A stretch of DNA of 64,000 nt from Acidobacteriota bacterium (GTDB taxonomy: Bacteria; Acidobacteriota; Terriglobia; Acidiferrales; UBA7541): assembly GCA_013289695.1 (NCBI GenBank), contig JABCZK010000023.1, forward strand, positions 1-64,000, given 5' to 3'. Within the stretch, counting starts at the first letter, position 1. Every line of letters starts with the position of its first letter. The notes under the pieces were generated by a model. It was not told where the DNA came from. It worked only from the letters and a program-made list of their open reading frames with translations, and did no database searches. Below, in pieces: positions 36,006 to 45,080 of this stretch. The translations under genes were made by a program, and so were the position numbers.

Positions 36006-36782
36006 CTATTCGAGCAGGTTAGGCTCATCCTGGATAATACGCGCGAGCAGTGGCTGAAACTGGAACCATCCCGCGAGGTGGTTTCCCACCTGTTCCCTGG
36101 TTGCAGCTGCGGTGGCATGATCGATCTTTACCGGCACGCCCGCCGCCTCTGCGAGCAACTGCGCCTGGCAACTCCGGTCCATGGTGATGAACCACCAGGC
36201 GGCTTCCTCGACGCAATGGCCGACGGTGAGCAATCCGTGATTGCGCAGAATCGCAGCCTTGCGTTGTCCGAGAGCCTGGGCAATCCGCTCGCCCTCCGAC
36301 GTTTCATAAACCACCCCGGTGAAGTCCGCAAACAGTCCATGGTCCTCGTAAAACGCGCAGGCATCCTGCGTTATAGGGTCGAGCAGCCGCCCGAGCGACG
36401 CCCAGGATTTCCCGTACATCGAATGCGCATGCGCCGCCGCGATCACGTCGGGACGTGCGGCGTGTACCTGAGAGTGGATGGCAAAGGCCGCTGCATTAAC
36501 CGGATAATTTCCTTCCACGACTTCGCCGCGATGATTCACCAGAATCAGGTCCGACGCGCGAATTTGGCTGAAGTGCATCCCGAATGGGTTCACCCAGAAG
36601 TGGTCGAGTTGCTCCGGATCGCGTGCGGTGATGTGTCCCGCCACTCCTTCATCGAATCCGAAACGCGAAAAAAGACGGAATGCAGCAGCCAGCATGCGTT
36701 TGCGATGCAAACGGTCTTCGGCAGCGGTGGCAAATACCGGCGGTCGCGGAACGTTCAGTACATTTGCGGGTGCTCCGGCCAT
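36006..36782 (-). CDS. Class II aldolase/adducin family protein
   Basis: This 258-residue protein has the zinc-dependent class II aldolase/adducin-head fold. Visible parts are GVAGHITARDP, the metal ligands in AAHAHS (H-x-H) and the third His in LRNHGLLTVG. Family members cleave or epimerise phosphorylated sugars (fuculose/ribulose phosphate), but many, including adducin-like proteins, act on other substrates. The FWVNPFGMHFSQIRASDL segment resembles the adducin-like decarboxylase/dehydratase subgroup. Its promoter region contains a TATAAT box and a 15-base tandem repeat. Confidence 0.87.
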   Translation of the reverse strand: MAGAPANVLNVPRPPVFATAAEDRLHRKRMLAAAFRLFSRFGFDEGVAGHITARDPEQLDHFWVNPFGMHFSQIRASDLILVNHRGEVVEGNYPVNAAAFAIHSQVHAARPDVIAAAHAHSMYGKSWASLGRLLDPITQDACAFYEDHGLFADFTGVVYETSEGERIAQALGQRKAAILRNHGLLTVGHCVEEAAWWFITMDRSCQAQLLAEAAGVPVKIDHATAAATREQVGNHLAGWFQFQPLLARIIQDEPNLLE

Positions 36783-36797
36783 TTAGACCTCCCAGCC

Positions 36798-36827
36798 CAG
36801 TGAATCCCATCACAGTGAATCCCATCA
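36798..36827. repeat. 15-base tandem duplication in the aldolase leader
   Basis: CAGTGAATCCCATCA occurs twice in a row (36798-36812 and 36813-36827). It sits between the TATAAT box and the ATG of the class II aldolase-like gene, starting 16 bases upstream of the ATG. Confidence 0.9.
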
Positions 36828-36845
36828 CTTGGCACCGTGGCGGCG

Positions 36846-36874
36846 ATTATATACAATGCCCGTCGCGTTAGTCA
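36846..36874 (-). promoter_or_regulatory. Promoter candidate for the class II aldolase-like gene
   Basis: On the minus strand a perfect TATAAT lies at 36846-36851. The best -35 box 17 bases upstream is only TGACTA-like, so the match is half strong. Transcription would start near 36839, giving a leader of about 57 bases that carries the tandem repeat. Confidence 0.4.
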
Positions 36875-36951
36875 CCGTCATCTGTAAGCGACTATCAGCA
36901 GTCGGTTAGCTTGCAGCTCTGCCCGGATCGGCAGGACCAGAGGGATCTGCT

Positions 36952-37962
36952 ATGAGCAAATTGAATCACAAATTCGAGCTCGCCGCGCGGCCCATCGGTA
37001 TGCCCAAACGAACCGATTGGACATACAAGGAGGAGCCGGTTCGCGAACCCGGCCAGGGTGAGTTGCTCATAAAGATTCTGTATATTTCGCTCGACCCGGC
37101 TATGCGCGGCTGGATGAACGAAGGGAAATCGTATATTGCTCCGGTAGAAATCGGAGCGGTCATGAGGGCCGGAGGTCTGGGGCGCGTAACGGAGTCGAAA
37201 AATCCCAAGTTTGCCGCCGGCGATTACGTTTACGGATCTTTCGGCGTTCAGGAATTCGCGATTTCGAACAGTAGCGGCATTACGAAGATAAATGCGGGCG
37301 CGATTCCGTTGCCCGTTTTTCTCGGGACGCTGGGCATGCCGGGAATGACCGCGTATTTTGGTTTGCTGGATATCGGCCAGCCAAAGCCCGGCCAGACCGT
37401 GGTTGTCTCAGGCGCGGCTGGTGCGGTAGGGACGGTCGTTGGACAGATCGCCAAAATAAAAGGCTGCAAGGTGGTAGGCATCGCCGGCGGGGCCGAGAAG
37501 TGCAGCTACATTGTGAAAGAGCTCGGCTTCGACGCCGCGATTGACTACAAGTCCGAGGATCTCCGCAAATCGCTACGGCAGCATTGCCCGAACGGCATTG
37601 ACGTTTATTTCGACAACGTGGGCGGTGACATCCTTGACGCTGCGCTTGCGCAACTTGCGCGCGGCGCACGAGTGGTCATTTGCGGAGCAATTTCGCAATA
37701 CTGCAACACCACACCAATCAAAGGACCCTCGAACTATCTCTCTCTTCTCGTGAATCGTGCCAGCATGAAGGGAATGGTCGTATTTGACTACGCTGATCGT
37801 TACCCTGAGGCCGGACGGGAGATGGCGGCGTGGATGGCGGCCGGCAAACTCAAATCGCGCGAGGACATCGTAGAGGGCCTCGAAACATTCCCCGAATCGC
37901 TGCTGAAGCTCTTCAAGGGCGAGAATACCGGAAAGCTCATTCTCAAAGTAGCCGACGCGTAG
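36952..37962 (+). CDS. NADP-dependent MDR oxidoreductase, CurA/leukotriene B4 dehydrogenase-like
   Basis: This 336-residue zinc-free medium-chain reductase matches the CurA/PTGR family. The N-terminal SLDPAMRGWMNEGKSY segment is the family hallmark, followed by the NADPH motif GAAGAVGTVVGQIAKIKG and NAD-binding GG..EKC, then YFDNVGGDILD. The enzymes reduce the double bond of alpha,beta-unsaturated carbonyl compounds. No catalytic zinc cysteines are present. Such an enzyme could detoxify or process reactive enals, for example the aldehydes that a thioester reductase might make; this is inference. It is convergent with the efflux operon, 14 bases apart. Confidence 0.92.
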   Translation: MSKLNHKFELAARPIGMPKRTDWTYKEEPVREPGQGELLIKILYISLDPAMRGWMNEGKSYIAPVEIGAVMRAGGLGRVTESKNPKFAAGDYVYGSFGVQEFAISNSSGITKINAGAIPLPVFLGTLGMPGMTAYFGLLDIGQPKPGQTVVVSGAAGAVGTVVGQIAKIKGCKVVGIAGGAEKCSYIVKELGFDAAIDYKSEDLRKSLRQHCPNGIDVYFDNVGGDILDAALAQLARGARVVICGAISQYCNTTPIKGPSNYLSLLVNRASMKGMVVFDYADRYPEAGREMAAWMAAGKLKSREDIVEGLETFPESLLKLFKGENTGKLILKVADA

Positions 37963-37976
37963 CGACAGCGGTGCGG

Positions 37977-39383
37977 TTACTTCCAGCCGCCGCCGAGTGC
38001 TTTGTAGAGTTGCACTAAGCTTTGGTATTCGGCGCCTCGCGCCTGGGCCAACGTGATTTCGGCTTCAAAGAGCGACCGTTGACCGTCCAGCACTTCCAGA
38101 TAAGTGGTCGTGCCGCCTCTGTAACGCATGACCGAGAGGCGCACCGACTCCGCCAAGTCTGCGACGGTCTGCTCCTGGCGCAGGCGCACTTCATGGAGTT
38201 TCTGATATCCGATCAACGCGTCGGAGACATCGCGGAAGGCGAACTGGATCGCCTGCTTATATGCAGTCAACGCCTGCTCGTGTTGCGCTTCGGCGACGTG
38301 CAGGTTCCCGCGCAGCGCGCCTCCGGTGAAAATCGGCTGGCTTACCGCAACGCCGTACGACCAGATGCTGGTTTGCGAGCTCATCAGGCTCGAGAAAAGA
38401 TTGCTGCGCCCGAATGCGCCGCCGCCCGCGCCCGTCAGCGAAATTTGCGGAAAGAACTGAGCCTTGGCCACGCCAATTTCAGCATTCTGGGCAATCAGGA
38501 TTTGTTCGGCTTGGCGGATATCGGGCCGGCGCTCGAGCAAGGAGGAAGGCAGTCCTGGCGGCACGCCGGGAGGAAGCGGCTGATCCGCGAGTGGCAGTCC
38601 GCGCGGCAAGGTTTGCGGATAATTGCCGAGGAGAGTGCTGATGGCGTCTTCCTCCTGGCCGATCTGCCTTTCAAGATCCGGAATCGACGCGTTGGCAGTG
38701 TCGAGCACTTGCTGGGCTTGCAGCACGTCGAGTTTGGTGGCGACGCCGTGGTCGAGCCGGAGCGAAGTCAACTTCACGGAATCTTCCTGCGTCTTCACGG
38801 TGTCGCGGGAGATCTGCAATTCCAGGTCAAGCTGCAGCAGCTCAAAATAATCGCTGGCTACGTCGCTGACGACGGTGAGTGCCACGGTTTGCCGCGCCGC
38901 CTCGGTGGCGAGCAACTGGGCGCGCGAGGCTTGGGTGGCGCGCCGCAGCCCGCCGAATAAGTCCACTTGAAAGGCGGCGTCTGCCGTGAGCGCCAGGAAA
39001 TTTGATTTTGACTGAAAATTCTGCTCTTTGCCGCCCGTGAAGTTCCCGTCGCCTGACACTTGCGGGAAAAGACTGGAGCGCGTAACCGCCAATTGGCCGC
39101 GCGCGGCGCTGATGCGTTCGGTGGCCGTTTGCAAATCATAATTCTGTTTTAGCGCTGTGCGGATCAGGTCTTGCAGCACGGGGTCCGTAAAAACTTGCCA
39201 CCACGGCAGATCCGCGTAGGAAGCGGCCTGCGCCTCGGCTTGCGGATTTTCGCTGAGATCGTGATACACGGCGGGAGTCTGCACGTCGGGTTTGTGGTAG
39301 TTCGGGCCCACGGCGCAGCCTGCGATGAGGCTTGACGCCAGCATCGCGGCGATAAACGGACGCAGATAGCCCATGCATCTCAT
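37977..39383 (-). CDS. RND efflux outer-membrane factor lipoprotein (NodT/OprM family)
   Basis: This 468-residue outer-membrane channel of the TolC superfamily begins with a lipoprotein signal ending LIAGC (Cys about 23) and the family-typical AVGPNYHKPDV. Two OEP repeats follow with long coiled-coil stretches (TERISAARGQLAVTRSSLFPQVS; LLERRPDIRQAEQILIAQNAEIGVAKAQFFPQIS), each with the conserved LxxxRPD-x-x-x-A-E pattern in the second half. It completes the tripartite pump and starts 54 bases after the permease gene. An alternative ATG lies nine bases downstream. Confidence 0.93.
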   Translation of the reverse strand: MRCMGYLRPFIAAMLASSLIAGCAVGPNYHKPDVQTPAVYHDLSENPQAEAQAASYADLPWWQVFTDPVLQDLIRTALKQNYDLQTATERISAARGQLAVTRSSLFPQVSGDGNFTGGKEQNFQSKSNFLALTADAAFQVDLFGGLRRATQASRAQLLATEAARQTVALTVVSDVASDYFELLQLDLELQISRDTVKTQEDSVKLTSLRLDHGVATKLDVLQAQQVLDTANASIPDLERQIGQEEDAISTLLGNYPQTLPRGLPLADQPLPPGVPPGLPSSLLERRPDIRQAEQILIAQNAEIGVAKAQFFPQISLTGAGGGAFGRSNLFSSLMSSQTSIWSYGVAVSQPIFTGGALRGNLHVAEAQHEQALTAYKQAIQFAFRDVSDALIGYQKLHEVRLRQEQTVADLAESVRLSVMRYRGGTTTYLEVLDGQRSLFEAEITLAQARGAEYQSLVQLYKALGGGWK

Positions 39384-39437
39384 GTTCGCGAATTGCTCCG
39401 CCGCGCGCTTTGCTCGTCCATGAGGTGCTGGCCCATC

Positions 39438-42400
39438 TCAGTCTCCCGGCGCCGGTGCGGGCGTTGCCGGTGCTGCGGCAGGAGCGTCTTCTTTGCCGGC
39501 GCCCGACCACTTCTCTACCAGATAGAAAATCGCCGGAACCAGGAATATGGCGAGGAAACTGGCGGCGAGCATTCCGCCGATCACCGTGGTTCCAATGATT
39601 TGGCGCGCGACGGAACCCGCACCAGTGGCTATCCACAAAGGCACGCTGCCGAGGATGAACGCGAACGACGTCATCAAAATCGGCCGCAGCCGGATGCGCG
39701 CGCCCGCCAGCGCAGCATCTAGCAGCGGCTTGCCTTGCTCGTATTCGTCTTTGGCAAATTCGACGATCAAGATCGCGTTTTTCGCAGCGAGACCGATTAG
39801 CATTACCAGCCCGATCTGCGAATACACGTCGCTTTCGGTCTGCACCATGTACGCCGGATAGAACCACCCGGCAACCGTGCGGCGCAACCAAAGCGTGGCG
39901 AACGCGCCGAACACCGCTACCGGGGTGCTGAGCAGCACGCTGAAAGGCAGCGACCAGCTTTCATAGAGTGCCGCCAGAATCAGGAACACAAACAACAGGG
40001 AAAATGCGAATACGACGGTTGGAGAAACTCCCTGCTGCGCCAGTTTTTCTTGAAACGACATGTCCTTGTAGTCGTAGCCCATGTCGCGAGGCATGGACTG
40101 CGCGAAGACTTCTTCGAGCGCTTTCATCGCCTGCGCGGAACTGTATCCCGGCGCGGCGCTGCCGACGATTTGCGCGCTGCGATACTCGTTGAAGCGCATG
40201 GTGTATTCCGGACCGATGCGCGGCTCGAATTTCGTAAGCGCGGAAAGCGGCACGTTCTCGCCGTTATTGTTGCGCACGTAGAATTGCCCCACGTTTTCGG
40301 CGCGCGTGCGGTATTCACCTTCCGCCTCGATGTACACCTGCCATTGGCGACCGAAGCGGTTGAAATAGTTGATGAAAAATCCACCCATGAAGGATTGCAG
40401 AGTTCTGTAAACATCGGAGATGTTCACTCCCTGCTTGATCACCTTGTCGCGGTCCACCGTCACGAATTGCTGTGGCACGCTGGGTATATAGGTGGTGGCT
40501 AGAAAACCGATCTCAGGACGTTTACGCGCCGCAGCCATGAACGCGTTCAAATTCTGCGTGAGAAATTCGACGTCCTTCCCGGCGCGGTCCTCCAGAACAA
40601 ATGTGAAACCCCCGGAAGTGCCGACACCGGGAATCGCCGGAGGTGAAAAGTTGAACGCGATGGCTTCGGGCATCTGGCTCAATTTCTGATTCAGACGTGC
40701 CTTAATTTCCTGGAACTGTTCGGCGCGGGATTTGCGCTGGTCCCAATCGTCCAGCGTGACGAAGAAAAACGCGTTGTAACTGGTGCGCACAAAGCTCAGC
40801 AGGCTGAAGCCGATTACGCTGGTGGTGTATTTCACTCCGGGAGTGTCCGCCAGTATCTTTTCCACGTCGCGCGCGGCGCGGTCCGTCCGTTGCAGCGAGG
40901 CTGCGTCGGGAAGCTGTAGGTTGATGAAAAGATAGCCTTGGTCTTCATCTGGCAGGAAGCTGGAGGGCACGCGGCCGGCGAAAAATGCCGCTCCCGCCGC
41001 GAATACCGCCAACAATACGATAGCGATGGCGCTCTTGCGAATCAGCGCGCCGGAGACGGACACATAGTCCTCTGTCGCCCGCTCGAACGTCCGATTGAAC
41101 CATCCGAAAAACTTTCCCATTACGCCCTTGCTCTCCTCTCGAGGGCGCAGCAAGAGAGCCGCCAGGGCTGGACTCAGCGTCAGCGCGTTAAAAGCGGAAA
41201 GGATCACGGAAATTGCGATGGTTACCGCAAATTGCTGATAAAGGCGTCCGGTGATTCCCGGAATGAATGCGGTGGGAACGAATACGGCAGAAAGCACCAG
41301 CGCGATACCGACGACCGGCCCGGTCAATTCCTCCATCGCCTTCAAGGCCGCTTCTTTGGGGGAAAGGCCATCCTCGATGTGGCGACCGACGCCTTCCACG
41401 ACCACGATCGCGTCGTCCACCACCAATCCAATAGCCAGCACCAGTCCTAATAACGAAAGCGTGTTGATCGAAAATCCGAAAAGCGGGAAAAAGACGAACG
41501 TCCCGACCAGCGCTACCGGCACGGCCAGCATGGGAATCAGCGTGGCGCGCCAGCTTTGCAGAAAGACATAAACCACCAGAATCACCAGCAGGATGGCGAT
41601 CAGCAGCGTCTCGACAATTTCCTTGATCCCGGACGTCACCGCCTTGGTGGTATCGAGCGAAGTCACGTAATCGATGTCCTGCGGAAACGTCTGCTTCATC
41701 CCGGAGATCAATTTATTCACGGCGGCCGCCGCGTCCACCGCGTTCGAGCCAGGCAATTGGTAAACGGCGATGATCGCGCCCGGTTTGCCGTTCAACCGGC
41801 CCACCGTGCTGTAATCCTGGGAACCCAGTTCCACGCGCGCCACATCTTTTACGCGGACGACTCCGCCATCGGACGTCTCACGCACGACGATTTGCCCGAA
41901 CTCTCCCTCGGAAATCAATCGCCCTTGCGCGCGCACCGAGTAGGTGAACTCCTGCCCCGAAGGCACCGGCTCGCCGCCCACTTGACCGGCAGGGTTCACG
42001 GTGTTCTGCGACTGGATGGCGTTGATGATGTCGGTGACGGTGATGCCGAGTTTGCCCAATTGATCCGGCTTCACCCACAAGCGCATCGCGTATTGTCCGG
42101 CGCCAAAGATCTGCACGTTGCCGATTCCGTATGAGCGCGTGAGCGGGTCGCGAATGTTGATGTAGGCGAAATTGGAAAGGAACGCCGCGTCGTACGTGCC
42201 TTTCGGCGAATACAACGTGAGCAGCATCAGCGGGGAGGTCACCGACTTCTGCACGGTGATACCGTAGTTGTTGACGTCCGCGGGAAGCTGCGAAGCCGCT
42301 TGCGTTTCGCGCATCTGCGCCAGAATCTGATCGGTGTTCGGATCCGTCTTCACGTCGAAGTCCACGATCATGGTCATTTGCCCGTTGGCCGTGGCGTTCA

Positions 42401-42641
42401 ACGAATACATGTAGTTCATGTTGTCCACGCCGCTCATTTGCTGTTCGATGGGCGTGGCGACGGACTGTTCCAGGGTTTGCGCGTCCGCACCCACATAGGT
42501 AGCTTGAATTTGCACTTCGGGTGGAGCGATGTTCGGAAATTGCGCGACGGGCAGGCTGACGATGGAAATGATGCCGAGAATCACCATAACAATCGAAATC
42601 ACGATCGCGACGATGGGACGGTTGATGAAAAATTTGGACAC
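39438..42641 (-). CDS. RND multidrug efflux permease (HAE1, AcrB/MexF-like)
   Basis: This 1067-residue inner-membrane proton/drug antiporter has two homologous halves with large periplasmic loops and twelve helices. The opening [16 protein letters not shown] and [20 protein letters not shown] are hallmark HAE1 segments. The proton-relay Asp-Asp pair appears in [12 protein letters not shown] (helix 4). The C-terminal tail is Ala/Pro-rich. The frame extends 45 codons upstream into the adaptor gene without homology; the GTG at 42641 lies five bases after the adaptor stop and gives the exact family start, so I chose it. The substrate range cannot be read from the sequence. Confidence 0.94.
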   Translation of the reverse strand: MSKFFINRPIVAIVISIVMVILGIISIVSLPVAQFPNIAPPEVQIQATYVGADAQTLEQSVATPIEQQMSGVDNMNYMYSLNATANGQMTMIVDFDVKTDPNTDQILAQMRETQAASQLPADVNNYGITVQKSVTSPLMLLTLYSPKGTYDAAFLSNFAYINIRDPLTRSYGIGNVQIFGAGQYAMRLWVKPDQLGKLGITVTDIINAIQSQNTVNPAGQVGGEPVPSGQEFTYSVRAQGRLISEGEFGQIVVRETSDGGVVRVKDVARVELGSQDYSTVGRLNGKPGAIIAVYQLPGSNAVDAAAAVNKLISGMKQTFPQDIDYVTSLDTTKAVTSGIKEIVETLLIAILLVILVVYVFLQSWRATLIPMLAVPVALVGTFVFFPLFGFSINTLSLLGLVLAIGLVVDDAIVVVEGVGRHIEDGLSPKEAALKAMEELTGPVVGIALVLSAVFVPTAFIPGITGRLYQQFAVTIAISVILSAFNALTLSPALAALLLRPREESKGVMGKFFGWFNRTFERATEDYVSVSGALIRKSAIAIVLLAVFAAGAAFFAGRVPSSFLPDEDQGYLFINLQLPDAASLQRTDRAARDVEKILADTPGVKYTTSVIGFSLLSFVRTSYNAFFFVTLDDWDQRKSRAEQFQEIKARLNQKLSQMPEAIAFNFSPPAIPGVGTSGGFTFVLEDRAGKDVEFLTQNLNAFMAAARKRPEIGFLATTYIPSVPQQFVTVDRDKVIKQGVNISDVYRTLQSFMGGFFINYFNRFGRQWQVYIEAEGEYRTRAENVGQFYVRNNNGENVPLSALTKFEPRIGPEYTMRFNEYRSAQIVGSAAPGYSSAQAMKALEEVFAQSMPRDMGYDYKDMSFQEKLAQQGVSPTVVFAFSLLFVFLILAALYESWSLPFSVLLSTPVAVFGAFATLWLRRTVAGWFYPAYMVQTESDVYSQIGLVMLIGLAAKNAILIVEFAKDEYEQGKPLLDAALAGARIRLRPILMTSFAFILGSVPLWIATGAGSVARQIIGTTVIGGMLAASFLAIFLVPAIFYLVEKWSGAGKEDAPAAAPATPAPAPGD

Positions 42642-42646
42642 GGGCC

Positions 42647-43855
42647 TTAGTTTCCCTCCGCCGTCGCGCTCTGCACCACGTACGGCTTCGGGTTTACTTG
42701 CGATCCGGGACGCAGCTTCTGCGCTCCTTCTGCTACCACGCGATCTCCGGGCTTTAGCCCTCCCGTGATGATCCAATCGCTGCCAATGCGATCGCCTACC
42801 GACACTGTCTGAATGCTCACTTTATTTTCACGGTTCACCACCGCGACCTGATAAGCGCCTTGCAGCTCGGAAACCGCACGCTGCGGCACCAATAGCGCGT
42901 CCTTCTGCGTGCGCACGGCCGCGCGCACTTTGCCGTAACCGCCGGGGCGCAGAATATTTCCCGGGTTGGGGAACAGCGCAGCAAGCCGAATCGCACCGGT
43001 TCCGATATTGACCTGGCGATCCGCAAAATAAAACGTGCCCTCGCGCTGATAGGTAGATCCGTCGGCCAAGATCAGTCGAAGGTGCAGGTTCTTGTCCGCT
43101 TCATCCAGGCTGCTCTGTGTAGGGAACCGCCTGTTCCAATCAAGGTACTCGCTCTCGCTTACGGTGAAATAGGCCTTAATGGGGTCAACGGTGGAGACCG
43201 AAGTCACCGTCCCACTGCCCGGAGTGACCAAGGCACCTACTTGAAGCTGGGCCTGGCCAGCGATGCCGTCAATGGGTGCGATGAGGCGCGTAAATTCGAG
43301 ATTGATCCTGGCCGTTTCGACGGCCGCCTGGGCCGATTTTATCTGTGCGTCGGCCGTCGCCACCGTGGCTTTCGCTGCCAGGTTGTTCTGAGTGGCGTTG
43401 TCGAGATCCTGTTGGCTCGCAGCCTGCTCCTTGGCGAGCGGACCGTAACGGTTCACATCGAGTTGCGTGCGGACTTGAACCGCTTCGGCGTTAGCAAGCT
43501 GCGCGGTGGCCTGTGCTAACTGTCCTTCGGCCTGGTCGAGGGCCGCCTGAAAGGGTCGCGGATCAATTTGGAAGAGGAGCTGGCCTTTCCGGACGAACGC
43601 GCCCTCCTGATAGTCTTGCGCGAGCAAGTAGCCCGTGACTTGCGCTTTGACATCGGCATTTACGAGTCCGTCGAGCGTACCGATCCATTCGCCGTAGACG
43701 GCAACATCTTTCTGCACCACCGGCGCTACCATCACATCAGGGGGCGGTCCGGCGCTTGCCGCTGGTTTCGGACGCAGAACTAGAGCGATCACCGCGATGG
43801 CGATGACTCCGAGGATTACTGCTACCACGAGCGTGCGTCTAGCGGAACTAGTCAT
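42647..43855 (-). CDS. RND periplasmic adaptor (membrane fusion protein, MexE/AcrA-like)
   Basis: This 402-residue protein has an N-terminal anchor or signal helix (about 8-28), a lipoyl/barrel-sandwich part ([40 protein letters not shown]), a helical hairpin (about 100-180) and a beta-barrel plus membrane-proximal domain. It links pump and outer-membrane channel. It is the first gene of the operon; the start lies 17 bases or so after the predicted transcription start. No regulator gene is adjacent. Confidence 0.93.
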   Translation of the reverse strand: MTSSARRTLVVAVILGVIAIAVIALVLRPKPAASAGPPPDVMVAPVVQKDVAVYGEWIGTLDGLVNADVKAQVTGYLLAQDYQEGAFVRKGQLLFQIDPRPFQAALDQAEGQLAQATAQLANAEAVQVRTQLDVNRYGPLAKEQAASQQDLDNATQNNLAAKATVATADAQIKSAQAAVETARINLEFTRLIAPIDGIAGQAQLQVGALVTPGSGTVTSVSTVDPIKAYFTVSESEYLDWNRRFPTQSSLDEADKNLHLRLILADGSTYQREGTFYFADRQVNIGTGAIRLAALFPNPGNILRPGGYGKVRAAVRTQKDALLVPQRAVSELQGAYQVAVVNRENKVSIQTVSVGDRIGSDWIITGGLKPGDRVVAEGAQKLRPGSQVNPKPYVVQSATAEGN

Positions 43856-43879
43856 GGGAGCTCTTTGACATCCGTTTCA

Positions 43880-43908
43880 TCTATAAGTCATTTTTCCGTG
43901 TTTTTCAA
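43880..43908 (-). promoter_or_regulatory. Sigma70-type promoter of the RND efflux operon
   Basis: On the minus strand TTGAAA (43903-43908) and TATAGA (43880-43885) are separated by exactly 17 bases. Predicted transcription start is about 43872, leaving a short leader to the adaptor ATG at 43855. Confidence 0.7.
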
Positions 43909-43975
43909 GTTTCGGACGGCTGGCTAATTCACTCGCTTAGATTCAGAAGAAGGCCGACGAGATGCAGGAAACTCA

Positions 43976-45037
43976 TCACCGTGCGGAAAAATTGGCGCGC
44001 GCAGCCGCGGCTTCAGGTTGCGGAACGGCATGCGCGACCTCATGAATTGCAGCGAGCACGAGATCGGGCTGATCCTGCATGATCCAGTGGCTGCTCCGCT
44101 CCGCCAGCACGTGACGGCCTTGGGACAACCCTCGCGCGATGGCTTCGTGCTGCTCGCGTCTTTTTGCAGGTGTGGATTTTGCGGATAGGATCACCACCGG
44201 TTTGCTGCAAAAATTGCCCAGTTCGGCGACACGCATCGCGGAACCAGGAAGATTTTCCAGTTGGCTTGCGATCGTTCGGCAGAATTTCTCCTGAACCCAG
44301 AAGACGGCCGCCATCGTTCGCTCTTCGGCGGGCAAATTCCAGAACCAAGGACTGGAAACCGAGCCGGATTCGGCGGGCGCTTCCCTGCTGATCAGTCGGA
44401 CCAGCCGGCTTGCCAGTTTCGTTGCTCCAGATCTGAGAAGGAACGCGACGAAACGAATGACGCCGATGCGGCACAGCAGCGCGGCGCGGCGCGATATGGT
44501 GGCGCCAATCTCCGCGCGCTTGCGGTCCTGCTCCGAAGGCGGGTTCCATTCGGCCGGCACCACCGGATCCACCAGCACCATGCCCGCTGTCTGCTGCGGA
44601 TAGCGCGCTGCAAACAACGGCATGGTGAGCCCGCCAAAAGAATGGCCGACCAGTACGTAAGGCGGAGGAATCGCGGCGCGCTCGAGCAAAATATGAAGTT
44701 CTTCGACCATGCGCTCGGCGGTTCGCGGCATGGGACCCAGATCGCTCCAACCCAACCCGGCGCGGTCGTAGCTCACGACGCGATACGATTGCGCGAGAGC
44801 GCGCGGGATTGCGCTCCAGCTGAGCATGGTGGACATCAGCCCCGCTTCCAGCACAATCGTTGGGCTTCCCTGCCCTGCTTCTAACATGTGCAAATGATGA
44901 GTACCCAAATCAAGGAGCTTGCCCGGAGGCGGATGAAGCTTGCTGTCCCTGCGCAGCCCGAGTTTCTGATAGAGCGCGCCGGCAGTGACGCCCAGCAACA
45001 GCAACCCAAAAATCCAAATGAGCGCGTGGATGAACAA
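43976..45037 (-). CDS. Membrane-anchored alpha/beta hydrolase
   Basis: This 353-residue protein has an N-terminal membrane helix (FIHALIWIFGLLLLGVTAGAL) and an alpha/beta-hydrolase domain with the nucleophile elbow VGHSFGG, the oxyanion-side HxG replaced by EAGQGSPTIVLEAG, and a C-terminal catalytic His in RSSHWIMQDQP. The acid is probably the Asp near VVILSAKS or VDP. It hydrolyses an ester or related bond; the substrate is unknown. The longer frame would overlap the HemY-like gene by 56 bases; the TTG at 45037 with GGAGAAGGA before it avoids this. It is co-directional with and 43 bases after that gene. Confidence 0.83.
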   Translation of the reverse strand: MFIHALIWIFGLLLLGVTAGALYQKLGLRRDSKLHPPPGKLLDLGTHHLHMLEAGQGSPTIVLEAGLMSTMLSWSAIPRALAQSYRVVSYDRAGLGWSDLGPMPRTAERMVEELHILLERAAIPPPYVLVGHSFGGLTMPLFAARYPQQTAGMVLVDPVVPAEWNPPSEQDRKRAEIGATISRRAALLCRIGVIRFVAFLLRSGATKLASRLVRLISREAPAESGSVSSPWFWNLPAEERTMAAVFWVQEKFCRTIASQLENLPGSAMRVAELGNFCSKPVVILSAKSTPAKRREQHEAIARGLSQGRHVLAERSSHWIMQDQPDLVLAAIHEVAHAVPQPEAAAARANFSAR

Positions 45038-45080
45038 CTTCCTTCTCCCCTGCGGATCATTTCCGCAGCAATTGGATGCT

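Noticed and set aside
20760-44000. tRNA-Arg-bounded genomic island covering the lipid and redox genes
   Set aside because: The tRNA 3' end points left, away from these genes; I found no integrase and no repeat of the tRNA end. The island idea cannot be supported from this window.
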